In this document: piece after piece, positions 9,671-23,353 of the stretch
Layout: every line of letters starts with the position of its first letter
How positions within the stretch are numbered: position 1 is the first letter of the stretch
Source: Wolfiporia cocos
Taxonomy: Eukaryota; Basidiomycota; Agaricomycetes; Polyporales; Phaeolaceae
Length of the DNA: 64,000 nucleotides
NCBI GenBank assembly: GCA_029448655.1
Contig: JACCLO010000006.1
Location: forward strand, 2,046,001-2,110,000
Direction of reading: 5' to 3'
Translations under genes and position numbers: made by a program
The notes under the pieces: generated by a model
Seen by the model: the letters and a program-made list of their open reading frames with translations, nothing else
Database searches by the model: none
What the model was told of the DNA's origin: nothing

Positions 9671-10116
9671 TCAGATATACCGGAAGATATTGGCTTTCTG
9701 CGAACCACAAACATCTCAATGCGCGGGTTTGAGACGGTACTGCTGAGCACGTACTACATTGCGCCGGTAGCCTCCTTCAACCTGACCCTCCTCAAACTCC
9801 GAGTTGGCGAGCGACCCTTCACGTTCCTTCCACTTCTCCATCAGTGCGGCGTCCCGTTCTGCCACCGTCATCTGACGGGGTTTCTGTCCTTTGCTGCTTG
9901 GCTCCGTACTGTCGATGCGATTTACATCTCTAGCAGTCCGTTCTTCTTCTGTATATATTCTACTGAATAAGCGTCCGAATCATGGTACAACGATTGAATG
10001 ATACTCGCTGTTCCTGGGATTGCGTCCCCATTGTGGTTGTGGATATGTCGTCTAACATGTGTGATTGAGAGCAAGCGTTCCGGCTTAGGGCCTCCTATGC
10101 GTATCCGTGAGAGCAT
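9671..10116 (-). CDS. Small conserved-looking protein of unknown function, 3 exons, 110 aa
   Basis: Exons on the minus strand: 10116-10005, 9948-9755 and 9697-9671, with introns of 56 and 57 nt that have clean GT-AG ends and keep the frame. The middle exon is strongly charged and helical (a run including MTVAERDAALMEKWKEREG). The last exon adds only eight residues, ending NIFRYI. The N terminus is basic without acids (MLSRIRIGGPKPER), as in mitochondrial presequences, but the start is uncertain because an extra upstream intron is possible. I do not recognise the family. Its small size and last mini-exon would make it easy to miss by automated calling. Confidence 0.65.
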
Positions 10117-10550
10117 CTTATCAGAGTACAAGCTGCAAGCTGCTCGATTATAAGCTGCGAATTCTACAGGTGAAGCATACTGGCATCAATGCATGCATGT
10201 CAAGCAGAGCGGAGCGCGGAGCAGGCGACGCCACAGCCAATGCGCGTTCTGTCACAGGCACATGACTAAATGCAATCCAACCGCGGTCACATTCTCGGAG
10301 CCGAACGGGACCAGTTCATCTCTCTCTAGTACAGTCAGTACGCTGCCTAGAGCAAGATTTCGCCTCCGCCCATCTTTGCGTTCAAGAGGTGCGACGACTG
10401 TGATTGTTGACCTACCAAGTGTATGCATACAGAAAAATGACTACACTCGACAGTCTGGCTCACGGTACGGCACATAATCTACAGGACACGAACCAATATC
10501 AGTTACAAGGATCCGCACTCACGGCCCTTTGCGTATTGTAAACACACCTG
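10117..10550. other. Divergent intergenic region
   Basis: 434 bp between the small minus-strand gene and the HET gene. It probably contains both promoters. No distinct element was recognised. Confidence 0.5.
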
Positions 10551-12671
10551 ATGAGTCGAAAGTCCTTGCGATGCGTATTTGAAGCCCCCATAGGGGCATT
10601 GAAATGCGTTGATTTAAGCTCCCTCGATCCACTCAGATACCGACTCATCGATTGCATTGAGCTCACGCAGAGAAAAGTACTTCGCATCTATGACACGGAG
10701 CGATTCCCTTCTGTACCCTACTGTGCCATCTCCTACGTATGGCGCGGTAATCCTGCCGATCCCTCTTCCGTCGACGAGCACGGCACACTAGAAGTAGTAG
10801 GCGCCGAGGATGGAGACCCCATCAGCGTTGATGCATTTATCCACGCATGCACCGCGTCTATCCAGCATTCGATAGACTTCTTGTGGTTGGACCGGTTCTG
10901 CATCCTGCAGACCAGTCGCGAAGACAAGGCATGGCAGATCAGGCGTATGTACGATATCTACAAGTCTTGCGCGCTCTGCCTGATTCTCCCTGGCGGTCTT
11001 CGTCGCCTTGTGAGCTTATCGGAAAGGACATCTTGGATTCATCGTGCTTGGACGTTGCAGGAAGTGTTGGTTCCAAAAACTTCAACGGTTCTCTTGAGAT
11101 GGAACCGCGGATCTGTCTCGGTCAAAGCAGGTGAAAATCATGGGGAGATCACCGCTGTAGTTCCTGGACAGACGGCCGTTCTGCCAGTTGGTATCGTCGT
11201 CGATGCCTGTACAATGGGTCTCCTGAGATTTGGCCCTGATAACATTCACTCCGAGCCCGCTAAAATCCTCGATGGGCTCAAGTCGCCCGCCCTGGATGCG
11301 CTTGGTTCTGCATTGGATCCCGCAATCGCCTCAACGGACCCTGACGCAGGAGCTCATGCAATCTGGCAATGCGCATTAATGCGGACATCGTCGCGCCCGG
11401 TCGACATGGTTTTCAGCATCATGGGTCTCTTCGGAGTCTCTCTAAACCCGAAGGCTTTCCATGCTGATGACCGGATTGGTGCTACTGTTGCCCTCGCGAA
11501 AGAAATTCTTCGCCAAGGCAAGAGTGCCAGTTGGTTGGGAATATCATTCCATCTCCCTCCCTGCAGGCAGTTGTCCACTTTCCCTGATTTCCCGCAGACC
11601 AGCGTAGCAGGGACGGCGCGCATTATGACACATGCTGGGCCTCAAGAGGTGCAGAAGCTGGTGGCCGTGGACTACCCTAACCGAGCCGCTTTGCCTGTGT
11701 CTTTACCACAGGGCACGATGGGCGACGACGGATACTTAGAGTTCACTTGCAAGGCGGCACCCGTGAAGGCACTGCTGTATTCTCAAAAGCATGAATTCCC
11801 TCACGCTGATATATCCGCCGCATTCCCCTTGCTTGACGTGAAGCGGGTGCTGACCAAACGTGAATCGAGTAAATGGGTGCCTCCCAATGGCGAGGACGGA
11901 TCGACATTCACTGCTGCAGACAAAACGGTCTGGCAGTTGCTTGACAAAAATGACGCCTCCCAGAGTGCATCCAATGTTCCCCACAGGTTTGCGATTCTAC
12001 TGGGGTGGTTCGACAAGTATTTACCAGGACAGACGGCGGCCATCGATCGAAACATCAAACTGATGGTGGTCGAAGAACATGCGCCTGGTAGATTCCATGC
12101 TGTAGCGGGTGCTTCACTGCACCACAAGTTGAAAACGCAGGTTATGCAATGGGAGGAATATCGGTTTAGTGTTGGCGGGCCCGAACCACTTCAGGCGGAC
12201 TCTTCTATGCTGAAAGCATCCCGTTACTTGCTCCAAGACGAGCGCACAGACCGCTCCGATTGCGAAGAGCACTCCGAAAGGCCGGCTCGAGGCATTTTAC
12301 CAGAGGCATTTCTATACAAACGCAATGCAAAGTACGACCCGAAGAAGGGCTTTTATTGGATCGAGTTCAAGAATGTTATGGTTGATCCTCAGTCATTCAC
12401 GGATGACCCCGAGCACCTACGGAGCGAGCTCTTAGCGTGGAATACGTGGCTGAAGCCGGAGACTGTGGTGGCCACGCGATATATACAGCCTATCTCGCAA
12501 CCGAAGAACAACAGGGGTGCATTCAAGATTGTGACCGTTATTCTCAGGCTGACTGGTTTGTTGCATCCTATGGAGGACATTACTACTCTGTACGAGGTTG
12601 GATTGTTCATTCACGGCGGCCGCTATCGCCTTACAGACTTCGAGGACCAAAGTTTCGTGCAGTTTGATTGA
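10551..12671 (+). CDS. HET-domain protein
   Basis: Intronless 706-aa frame. The HET domain is at about residues 55-175: YCAISYVW (57-64), WLDRFCI (112-118), the DKAWQIRRMYDIY block, and WIHRAWTLQE (162-171). These are the three conserved HET blocks. The remaining 500 residues lack WD40, ankyrin or NACHT repeats and no second domain is recognised. HET proteins act in fungal non-self recognition and regulated cell death. Many basidiomycete paralogs have no tested role, so function here is family-level inference. The lack of introns contrasts with intron-rich neighbours and is common in expanded HET families. No membrane segment or signal peptide is visible. Confidence 0.9.
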   Translation: MSRKSLRCVFEAPIGALKCVDLSSLDPLRYRLIDCIELTQRKVLRIYDTERFPSVPYCAISYVWRGNPADPSSVDEHGTLEVVGAEDGDPISVDAFIHACTASIQHSIDFLWLDRFCILQTSREDKAWQIRRMYDIYKSCALCLILPGGLRRLVSLSERTSWIHRAWTLQEVLVPKTSTVLLRWNRGSVSVKAGENHGEITAVVPGQTAVLPVGIVVDACTMGLLRFGPDNIHSEPAKILDGLKSPALDALGSALDPAIASTDPDAGAHAIWQCALMRTSSRPVDMVFSIMGLFGVSLNPKAFHADDRIGATVALAKEILRQGKSASWLGISFHLPPCRQLSTFPDFPQTSVAGTARIMTHAGPQEVQKLVAVDYPNRAALPVSLPQGTMGDDGYLEFTCKAAPVKALLYSQKHEFPHADISAAFPLLDVKRVLTKRESSKWVPPNGEDGSTFTAADKTVWQLLDKNDASQSASNVPHRFAILLGWFDKYLPGQTAAIDRNIKLMVVEEHAPGRFHAVAGASLHHKLKTQVMQWEEYRFSVGGPEPLQADSSMLKASRYLLQDERTDRSDCEEHSERPARGILPEAFLYKRNAKYDPKKGFYWIEFKNVMVDPQSFTDDPEHLRSELLAWNTWLKPETVVATRYIQPISQPKNNRGAFKIVTVILRLTGLLHPMEDITTLYEVGLFIHGGRYRLTDFEDQSFVQFD

Positions 12672-12909
12672 TATCAGTCGCCAGCGGGAGGGTTTGGAGT
12701 GCAGCATGTTTCACTCTGTGTAGTATACTACGTACACCGCGCGACAGTCAACGTCTTTATGTTCACAAATTATCGAGGGTGGGCCGGATGTAGGTCAAAC
12801 TAGCGTGACATTTACCTAGGATATATAGTTCAAGCTACTTGCGACTGCGACAATTCGTAATCTTGTTAGCTTCCAATATATATATTTAATGCTCAGCCCA
12901 CCACATCAA

Positions 12910-12989
12910 GGGTCGGTGGCGTAGTTGGTTATCGCATCTGTCTAACAACAGTTCACAGAAGGTCCTCAGTTCGAACCTGGGCCGACTCA
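12910..12989 (+). tRNA. tRNA-Val (AAC) with a 6-nt intron
   Basis: The acceptor stem GGGTCGG pairs with CCGACTC with one G-U pair. The D arm is GCGTAGTTGGTTATCGC, the anticodon stem TCTGT/ACAGA encloses CTAACA with anticodon AAC, and the T arm CTCAG-TTCGAAC-CTGGG is intact. The discriminator base is A. Six extra bases (ACAGTT) after position 37 are read as a minimal intron, the usual eukaryotic location. A run of T follows at 12993. Confidence 0.85.
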
Positions 12990-12992
12990 TTA

Positions 12993-12997
12993 TTTTT
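12993..12997 (+). terminator. Pol III T-run terminator of tRNA-Val
   Basis: Five T residues start three bases after the mature 3' end. Confidence 0.7.
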
Positions 12998-13042
12998 GCC
13001 AACTTTAATTCCTTATGAATGTACGGATACACTGTCATCATC

Positions 13043-14957
13043 TCACAAGCTCTGGCTTGCAGCAATTGCAGGCTCGCCGTTCCGTAGATGCGTCCTTGCC
13101 TGCAAGAATGTCATAAGTTGAAGGTTGACAGTGGGCTGACACGCACCTCCACAAGCAAATCACTGTCGATTTCTGGTAACACCTCAACTTGCTCTCCATC
13201 AATTGGTATCACAGTCCAGCGCGTGGGCATTTTCTGCGCGAAAAGACATACGTCCTCGGGCAGGTATTGTCCGTGCGTATTGTTGAAGTCCTCCCGTAAT
13301 TGGCGCTCTTCTGTGATGTTGTTAACACTCTCAGGTCTGGCTATCAAGAAACCAACGTTCACCTTGAGTCAATGCATCGAGCTGTGCAATCATGCCCTTG
13401 ACGATTTGCTGCACGCCATCACTATACTGCCGGCGTCGGGCAAGTTCTAGCAAGAGCTTGTTGTAGGAGTATTGGTAAGACGCGAAACGATGATGCAAGT
13501 CCTCGACCGCTGCAAGATGTTGGTGGAGCAGTGTAAGGTGCTCTGTGCTTTCCAGCTGAGATTCATGAATCAAATAGGTGTGGAATATCCGATGATCGAG
13601 ACACACCTCGACGTCTTGCTGGCGTTCTAGCATCTCAGACATGATATCGCCGAGCTCATCGAGATCGTCGAGCGTCTGTCTTTGTGAATCTAGTAGCTGT
13701 TGTGTAGCCTGTCTAGCAGCCAAGAGCTGTTCGCTGTGCGGGATCAAAGATTGCTCAATGTTCGGAGGACTGACCACAGGAAGCGCCGTAGAGCTCACTA
13801 AGATGCCGCAATGGACGCGATACTGTCTTCTAACTCAGTAATGATTGCTGGCAGTTCATCCGTGTCCCGGTTCATCTCTGTCATTGTGCCATCGAGAGTG
13901 AAAAGCTAATATTGAGGCCAGAACTTACGCGTCAGTTCATCGTCTCTGAACTCCTCGCCAGCCTCCTGGTCACAGAGCGCAGATGACATTTGCTCGTAAT
14001 GAGCTGCAAGACTTTCGAGGTGTCTGGCCATTGCGTCCTTCATCATCTCCTGAGAGGAGAAGACCTCATCGATAGAAGGCAATGGAGCATCAACTGGGAG
14101 GCCACTCTCGATGGCTGAGATTGTTTGCGTCAATGACTCCGGATAATCTGACGTGCGTGCCAGGATGTCCTATGACAATTGGTCATAAAGTGGCTTCGAG
14201 CAACGTTTAACTCGACGCGTACATCAAGGGCGTTGCGATCGCTCTCAATTGTATCCAACATGTCTTCGATTGCACGTTCGTCCACGAAATCGCGCAGTGT
14301 CTTCCACGAGCTGCGGCTCTTATGCGCACCGTTCGCATGAGGTCTAGCAGTGCCGGACATATTCCGGAGGGTGTTTGTAGGACTCTGGCTAGGCTGTTGC
14401 TCCCCAAAGAGTTCTGCCCCTGCCTGTTCATCATCGGAATCATGTTGTGCAAACGGTGAAGGATCGATATCGGGGGCAGAGCTTGTGTTGAATTCAGGAG
14501 GAACTGCTTGCGCACCGAGAGATTCAAGAATAGCGTCAAGTGCGTCTGCGCGTTGGTTGCGGAGAGAGTCCCACTCCTGAGCATCAAATTGACCTCAGAG
14601 AGCCAATGCGGGAGATTGAGCGTCGGTCTACCTTGGCTTGCTGATCCAGTCTCGATCGCGTTTGCTCAATGCTCTTAGCTACGCGAGCAGCCATCTGTTA
14701 TACGTTATTGATAGTTGCTCCTTGCAGGCCAGTTAGGTAATTACTACACTCACGCTGAGTTGCTCAAGAACAGCGCCTGTAATCCATCTAACTTTCGCGT
14801 CAAGGGCAAGCGTATCGACGGCACACTGTGCAGATGACGAGGCCAAAGTATTAGCCCGTTGGCAAAGGGCTTCGCCATGTTGGAGAGCTTTCTTAGACTG
14901 TACCACCAAGGACACTAGATGAGGCTGTCCAGAAAGCTGACTTGTAGGACTGGTCAT
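13043..14957 (-). CDS. ATG17: Autophagy scaffold protein Atg17
   Basis: Eight minus-strand exons: 14957-14754, 14694-14632, 14576-14223, 14169-13929, 13877-13799, 13733-13363, 13310-13147, 13099-13043 (510 aa). The protein is almost entirely coiled coil. It begins with the LVSLVVQSKKALQHGEALC block and has the central WKTLRDFVDERAIEDML stretch and LDELGDIMSEMLERQQDVEV. The Atg17 C-terminal signature is RWTVIPIDGEQVEVLPEID. Atg17 organises the pre-autophagosomal structure with the Atg1 kinase complex. The last junction (13146/13100, intron 47 nt) is preferred because it gives LLVEARTHL; without it the protein would end a few residues later at 13111. The 65-nt intron between exons 5 and 6 is the least certain. 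Confidence 0.88.
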
Positions 14958-15024
14958 GGTCACTGTGGCATAAAAAGGTGATTGAAACTGCTGAACCAAG
15001 GCGCAGATCCGCGTGAGAAAACAC

Positions 15025-15093
15025 TGAGTCGGCCCAGGTTCGAACTGAGGACCTTCTGTGAACTGTTGCGATAACCAACTACGCCACCGACCC
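15025..15093 (-). pseudogene. tRNA-Val pseudogene lacking the anticodon
   Basis: On the minus strand this is identical base for base to the tRNA-Val at 12910-12989 except for an 11-nt deletion (TCTGTCTAACA) that removes the 5' anticodon stem and the anticodon. A- and B-boxes, the T arm and a following TTTT are intact, so it could still be transcribed. It lies between the ATG17 and ARP3 starts, 68 bp upstream of the ATG17 start codon. Confidence 0.85.
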
Positions 15094-15203
15094 CATACTA
15101 GGTGGGGGCTTCATAAACGTTATGTATACGCCGTTCTCAATACGCAGGCATAGCACAGCACCGCGCGCTCACTCTACCAGTCAACTCTGATCTCAATACC
15201 AAG

Positions 15204-16881
15204 ATGTCCCTACTCGCCCCCATCATCTGCGACAATGGTACTGGTTTCTCGAAAGTCGGGTATGTATATGCTGCCATTGATGCGATATTACGCTTATAAT
15301 GCTCTGCTAGTTATGCCGGCAACTCCGATCCATCCTTGTAGGTAGCGTGCAGCGGGTTACGATGTCACACTCATCCCGCCTTATACAGTGTATTCCCAAC
15401 CGCTATCTGCACGCGAGGCCCTGTGCAGCAAGCAAGCCGGTCAGGTCCTGCAGTGCCCCCGCGTCCTGGAAACCTTGCATCCAAACGCGGTGTAGAGGAC
15501 CTCGATTTCTTCATTGGCGACGAGGCACTCGCGAACGCGCAGACACCGGGCTATGGCGTGTATTATCCCATCCGCCACGGTCAGATCGAGAATTGGGACC
15601 ACATGGAGCGCTACTGGGAGCAGACCATCTTCAAGTACCTCCGCGCGGAGCCCGAGGATCACTACTTCCTCCTGGTCAGTCCGCCACGTCGGCGACCCGC
15701 TGACCGCAGCGACTGACGCGCTGCGCATACCAGACCGAGCCGCCGCTGAACGCGCCAGAGAACCGTGAGCAGACTGCCGAAATCTTCTTCGAGTCGTTCA
15801 ACATCAAGGGGCTGTACATCGCTGTGCAGGCCGTGCTTGCGCTGGCCGCGTCGTGGTCCTCAAACCGTGTCACGGACCGCACGCTCACGGGCACGGTCAT
15901 CGACTCAGGAGACGGTGTTACGCACGTCATTCCCTGTGCAGAAGGATATGTCATCGGCAGCGCGATCAAGCATATCCCCATCGCTGGTCGTGACATTACT
16001 CAGTTTGTGCTGAATCTATTGCGTGAGCGCGGTGAGATGGCCTCTGTCCCGCCTGAAGACCACTTGAAGGTCGCAAGCAGAGTGAAGGAGAACTACAGCT
16101 ATGTCTGTCAGGACATCGTCAAGGAGTTCCGTAAATTTGACCAGGAGCCATACAAATACTTCGAGCGGTTCGAAGGCGAGCACACAGTGACGGGACGGGT
16201 ATGATTATACACTGTGGTTTCAGGCGCACAGGATGACGACGTCTGCCGCAGAAATACTCGGTGGATGTCGGATATGAGCGGTTCCTCGCCCCCGAAATCT
16301 TCTTCAACCCAGAGATCTATTCCTCTGACTTCCTCACCCCCCTTCCCGAGATCGTTGATGGCGTTATTCAGCAATCTCCTATCGATGTTCGTCGGGGTCT
16401 CTACAAGGTAAACAAAGCTCGCTTATAGCCAGCAAACTACCCGCTTTGCTGATAACGCGGCACAGAACATCGTGCTCTCGGGAGGGTCCACCATGTTCCA
16501 ACATTTTGGCCAACGTCTCAAACGCGACCTGAAGCAGATCGTTGATCGTAGGTTGGATGCAAGCTTTGCAGCTGGTGGCAGTCAAGTCAAGGTACTCGCA
16601 TATGCATGTATGCTGCTCTGATGTCGCCTACTCATTTCGATGACAGTCGTCTGGCGTCGACGTCGAGGTCATTTCCCATAAGCGCCAGAGGTACGCGGTG
16701 TGGTTTGGTGGCTCCCTCCTTGCATCTCTGGTACGTCGTGCATCCTACTCTCCTCAAGATGCACCTGCTGATAGCGCATACCTAGCCCGAGTTCTACTCG
16801 TCCTGCCACACCAAGGCGCAGTATGACGAGGTCGGCCCGAGCATTTGCAGACGATACCAGATTTTCGGAAGTGCGACGTAG
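15204..16881 (+). CDS. ARP3: Actin-related protein 3 (Arp2/3 complex)
   Basis: Eight exons: 15204-15259, 15311-15337, 15389-15674, 15734-16198, 16252-16407, 16466-16591, 16647-16730, 16786-16881 (431 aa, normal for Arp3). The start [19 protein letters not shown] is diagnostic of Arp3. The actin-fold phosphate loops ([14 protein letters not shown] and [18 protein letters not shown]), LSGGSTMF and the Arp3-type C terminus ([19 protein letters not shown]) are all present. Arp3 with Arp2 nucleates branched actin filaments at cortical patches, hyphal tips and endocytic sites. Exon 2 is only 27 nt. The promoter region is just 110 bp, bounded by the tRNA pseudogene. The gene ends 131 bp from the convergent SELO gene. 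Confidence 0.95.
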
Positions 16882-17012
16882 GATGACGGACGCTGTCTCG
16901 CTGGAACATTACTGTACAATAGTCGTAGGAGCTCGCGAGAGGCAATGCTACATAAATACGGATTTATACATACAAAAGCTGATCTACGCCGTGAATCAAT
17001 TTGAAAGAGCGA

Positions 17013-19608
<2,596 letters not shown>

Positions 19609-21033
19609 ATGAGGCTATATGCGTATCGACAGGAGGAGCGTCGTCAAAGCACGGAACTTACCAAGTCTTTCGCAGGTGGTGCCGGATGACTACTCGGAGC
19701 CACCTGACTGCATGAGCAATTAGTGACCGCACGCAATCCCTCGTCCAAATATTCTCAGAAATGTGAGTTGCTCAGTCTCCGAGTCAGCGGTGTGATTTAC
19801 ACCTGCTGGACAGCGCAGTCCTTGTCCGAAACATATGAACTCACGAAGTACCGAACGTCAGAAGCTGTAGACAGCGAAACAGGTCCCGCTCTGAGTATGC
19901 GACGAGAGTGATATTGGCGACTCAGCAAGAATGACATCGCGCTACTAATCAATAGGAGCATGCAGGCGGATAGAGAGCAGCAGGCCTAGGAATCGGCCAT
20001 GGCAAGGAACGTGAAGGTGGGAACAGAATGCGCCATGTTCCCTGATCCACCAGCGGCGAGGGAACTCACCGTCACACCGTTTGCTGCGCAATTATCGGAA
20101 GCCTCGCTCTTGTGTAGCTGGGATGATGCATGACCCCCGATGGTCTATTAGTACAGCTTGTCCCATCAGGTCATCGGGTGCGACAAAGGCGTATGCGTGA
20201 CTCATTGCGCGTTCCCAGAGTGATGGAGGAGTAGTACGAGATAGATAATAATGATTGGTACGGTACCAAAATATTTGCAGACGGGCTGTGATGTCTAGGG
20301 TGTGGGTGTAACGCAAGTGCTTGTGTAACAGCTGCGCCAAACGAGAACCGTTTGCAGGCAGCAATAGAATAGGCGTTGCAAACAGCTGGAATATGGGCCG
20401 CGATAGATGAACACAACCGCATTAGCTAGGATGAATGCATCGACATCAGCGTGGACGCTGTCGCCTCGTAGGCGTTGTTTTAACTCTGGTTCAGAGTTGG
20501 GATGTGTAGGAGAAGGCATGGAGCGCCATAACGATGGGGGGAAGCAGATCAGGACAGGCGGGATACTGGACGACCCGTTAATTACACGATATCTCCCAAC
20601 GTAGAACACGGTGACTTGAGTCAGTGGATGACGCTGAGTTTTGTTCTTCGCTTCCTGGGCTGGAAGACGTCTCATTCACTCAGTGACCTATTCGCCGACT
20701 TCAGTATATGCTTCGCTATTAATATAATTGCAGAGTGCCTACAGCACAGTGAGAAAGGCGTGTCTCGATCCTTTCCACGAGCACTGACCTGGGGACGCTG
20801 ATGCAGATGGACCGTCGCGTCGACGCGTCCGACGCGTCTAAATCAATACTCGTGTCACGTGTAGCGCGTTTTCCATTGGGCGCTCGCTTGGAACCGACAG
20901 CCGATTCGATCAAACCCACCTCCGAGTTCGGCGGTACAATATCGAACTGACACATTGTAAGATCACTATTGTCAGTCGCACGCGAAGCCACAGGCTGCTG
21001 AATATCCAGCTAAACATTGCCCATCCGGAACAG
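19609..21033. other. Divergent intergenic region between SELO and the F-box gene
   Basis: 1.4 kb, no supported gene. Short frames show no domain or splice logic. It contains the paired ACGCGT sites listed at 20823. Confidence 0.55.
20823..20837. promoter_or_regulatory. Paired ACGCGT sites upstream of the F-box gene
   Basis: ACGCGT at 20823-20828 and 20832-20837, about 200 bp before the ATG at 21034. Related to the palindromes at 23204, 35147 and 48158, but with a 9-nt instead of 10-nt period. Confidence 0.5.
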
Positions 21034-22896
21034 ATGTCGGAGCAGCCGCTGCATCATCCCCATATTTGTTCTCTTCCTATAGAGCTGATCATCAGAATCT
21101 TGCGATTTCTCAATCCCAGAGATCTACTACGTTGCCAGCAGGTCAGTGCATCGGCTCGCGCATTGCCCTCAAGCTCTGCTTGAAGGCCACAGTGCTAATT
21201 AATTCGCAGGTTTGCCGTTTACTGAATGATATCATTTCGGAATCAGCAGAGTTGCAGTACATCCCCAAGCTGATGGTGGCTGGCTTAGAAGATGGACCGC
21301 CGAGTGCTGTAGGACCCGCAGGGCGATTTCAAATGCTCCAAGATCATCAGCAACAATGGGACACCCCTGAGTGCGATGCAGCGGAGATGATTCCCATGTA
21401 CGATCCGAGATTGTGGGAGCTTTATGGAGGTGTCCTAGTTCAGGCACAAGGCAACCGTGCACTGAACTTTATGCAGCTCCCGTCGGTGTTGCGAGGAATT
21501 GAGCAGAAGACCTGGACGATCAGCGACGTAGGCTGCTTGATTGCGGACTTCAGTATAGATCCCGCACAAGATTTGCTTGTCATCGTTGAGGATGCTACTC
21601 AGTGAGCATCGATGCTGACCGACTGTGATCGTGGTTGACATTTTTGGGCAGTAACCAGGGGAATTCTATCGGAGTACATCTACGCACAATGCATGACGGC
21701 ACACCTCACCCAGCCGCATCATCTGTCGTTCTTACCCACCAACCATCAGAGGCCATCATTCGGTACAGCATCCGCATTTGCCAGGACTTCGTAGGCATCC
21801 GATTTGGGGGAATGGCTGGATATGCTGAACTACTTGTCTGGAACTGGAAAAGTGGAACTCGCCATCTCGTAAGCCGTCTGGCGCTAGCGTTTCGCGCAAT
21901 GCTCATTTTGATATCCTGTCTTAGTGCTTCACTGGCGGGTATAGCGTGTCATTTGATTTCCTGAGTGACCGTCATATCTTACTGGGTGTAGTTTATATGA
22001 ACCCTGCCCAACCTCTATCAGGTCTACTACAATCGCAGCCGCACCTTGCTGTGGTAGATCTACTCAACGCCCCTTCAGAAACTGTGCGATTCAGTGAAGA
22101 AGACTTTCTCTGCATCTTCCATTTCCCTCCTTTGGCACCCTCCACATTCCCGCTATTTCTTGAAATTTTCTCAGATCCAGCACCATCCTGGACTCCTCAG
22201 CAGGAGCTTCGAGTACCATTCCACCTTGCTCGAGGCAACAGGCTCTTCGTCGTATCATTCCAATGTCTCAACTTCAATCGCAGGCAGAAGATGTTGTTTT
22301 TCGTCCTTCTGTCGACCATCATGTCTTTCGTAAACTCAGTGCAAGCTGGCGAGAGAGTCCATCATTTCCTCTGGGAGGAATGGGGGCCTGCCCATACGTA
22401 CATGATGTATGCACCTCGGAAACACAACGAAGCTTGGCCTAATTTCGTGTATGGGACCAAGTACGCTTATCCCAGAACTAGGGGTACCGATATGGTGATT
22501 GAGGTCATGGACTTCAATCCTTTGCCGATGATAAGGCATCTTGCGGGCCTGGATAATCCAAGCGTAGAAGATTTCCTGAAATGTGGCTGGGTCAATAGGC
22601 CGTCGTGGACTGATGCGGACGATGTATTCGTAGATCGACTAGAGGGAACGCTGCCATTCAGGGTCCAAACACTCATGCCGCCTCCGATAGAAGGGCAAGT
22701 TGAATTCCGACACGTCATGATCAGTGAGGACTCGTTGATCACTCTGGGTGGTGTACGCCATGCCAATGCACTACTGGTGAAGGCAACGCTGACGATCGTT
22801 ATCGCAGCAGTCTCACAGTGCTTATCTCCGAATCCTCTCATTCTGACCCAGTTCAACATTCTCGCATGTATATTTGGAACGGAAAAGTCTGTATAA
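21034..22896 (+). CDS. F-box protein, unknown substrate
   Basis: Four exons: 21034-21141, 21210-21601, 21652-21868, 21925-22896 (562 aa). Residues about 11-36 form an F-box (SLPIELIIRILRFLNPRDLLRCQQ, continuing after intron 1 with VCRLLNDII). The rest resembles the beta-rich C-terminal halves of large Agaricomycete F-box families, with no LRR or WD40 repeats clearly visible. F-box proteins link substrates to SCF ubiquitin ligases through Skp1. The last about 60 residues become hydrophobic and less convincing, so the true 3' end could involve another intron. Paired ACGCGT sites lie upstream. Confidence 0.8.
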
Positions 22897-23353
22897 CTGT
22901 TCTTGGGGCCGGCTGTTATCATTGATATTGACAACCAACCGTGCTCGACTGTAAACCTCATTTGAAACAAATATATATGATAATGCCAGCGAATCACAGC
23001 AAATGAGGGTCGTAGCAGAAACAAACGGGAGCTCGTTTGTTGGGCTATCGTGTCCTTCGGAATCTGGTATTACATCATGATACAAGTTGCACGCTGACAG
23101 TTGCAGACAGTCAAGCATAAAAATGCGTTTTAGCGGGCTTGACTCATGAGAGAAACGCTCCAGTTGAGATAACCGTATACAAAGGGTGGCCATTTCATTG
23201 ATAACGCGTCGCGACGCGTTACGCCTTAATTGTATCACGTGTACCGTGTTTTCTGCAGACGCCCGACACTGGCCTTGCCTGCACTAGCTTCCTCATGATC
23301 AGATTTCCGCGTATAGCTGAGCCGGCATAACTCTCTTGTAATCTGGGCTGATA
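22897..23353. other. Intergenic region before DBP6
   Basis: 457 bp. It contains the perfect ACGCGT palindrome listed separately. No gene seen. Confidence 0.6.
23204..23219. promoter_or_regulatory. Perfect palindrome of two ACGCGT sites, DBP6 promoter
   Basis: ACGCGTCGCGACGCGT, inside a 20-bp perfect palindrome (23202-23221), 150 bp before the ATG. ACGCGT is the MCB element recognised by fungal MBF-type (Mbp1/Swi6) cell-cycle regulators. The doubled symmetrical form suggests a dimeric factor. Confidence 0.6.

Noticed and set aside
10551..12671. HET gene as part of a biosynthetic or NLR-type gene cluster
   Set aside because: No NACHT, WD40, ankyrin, PKS, NRPS or terpene synthase gene is present nearby.
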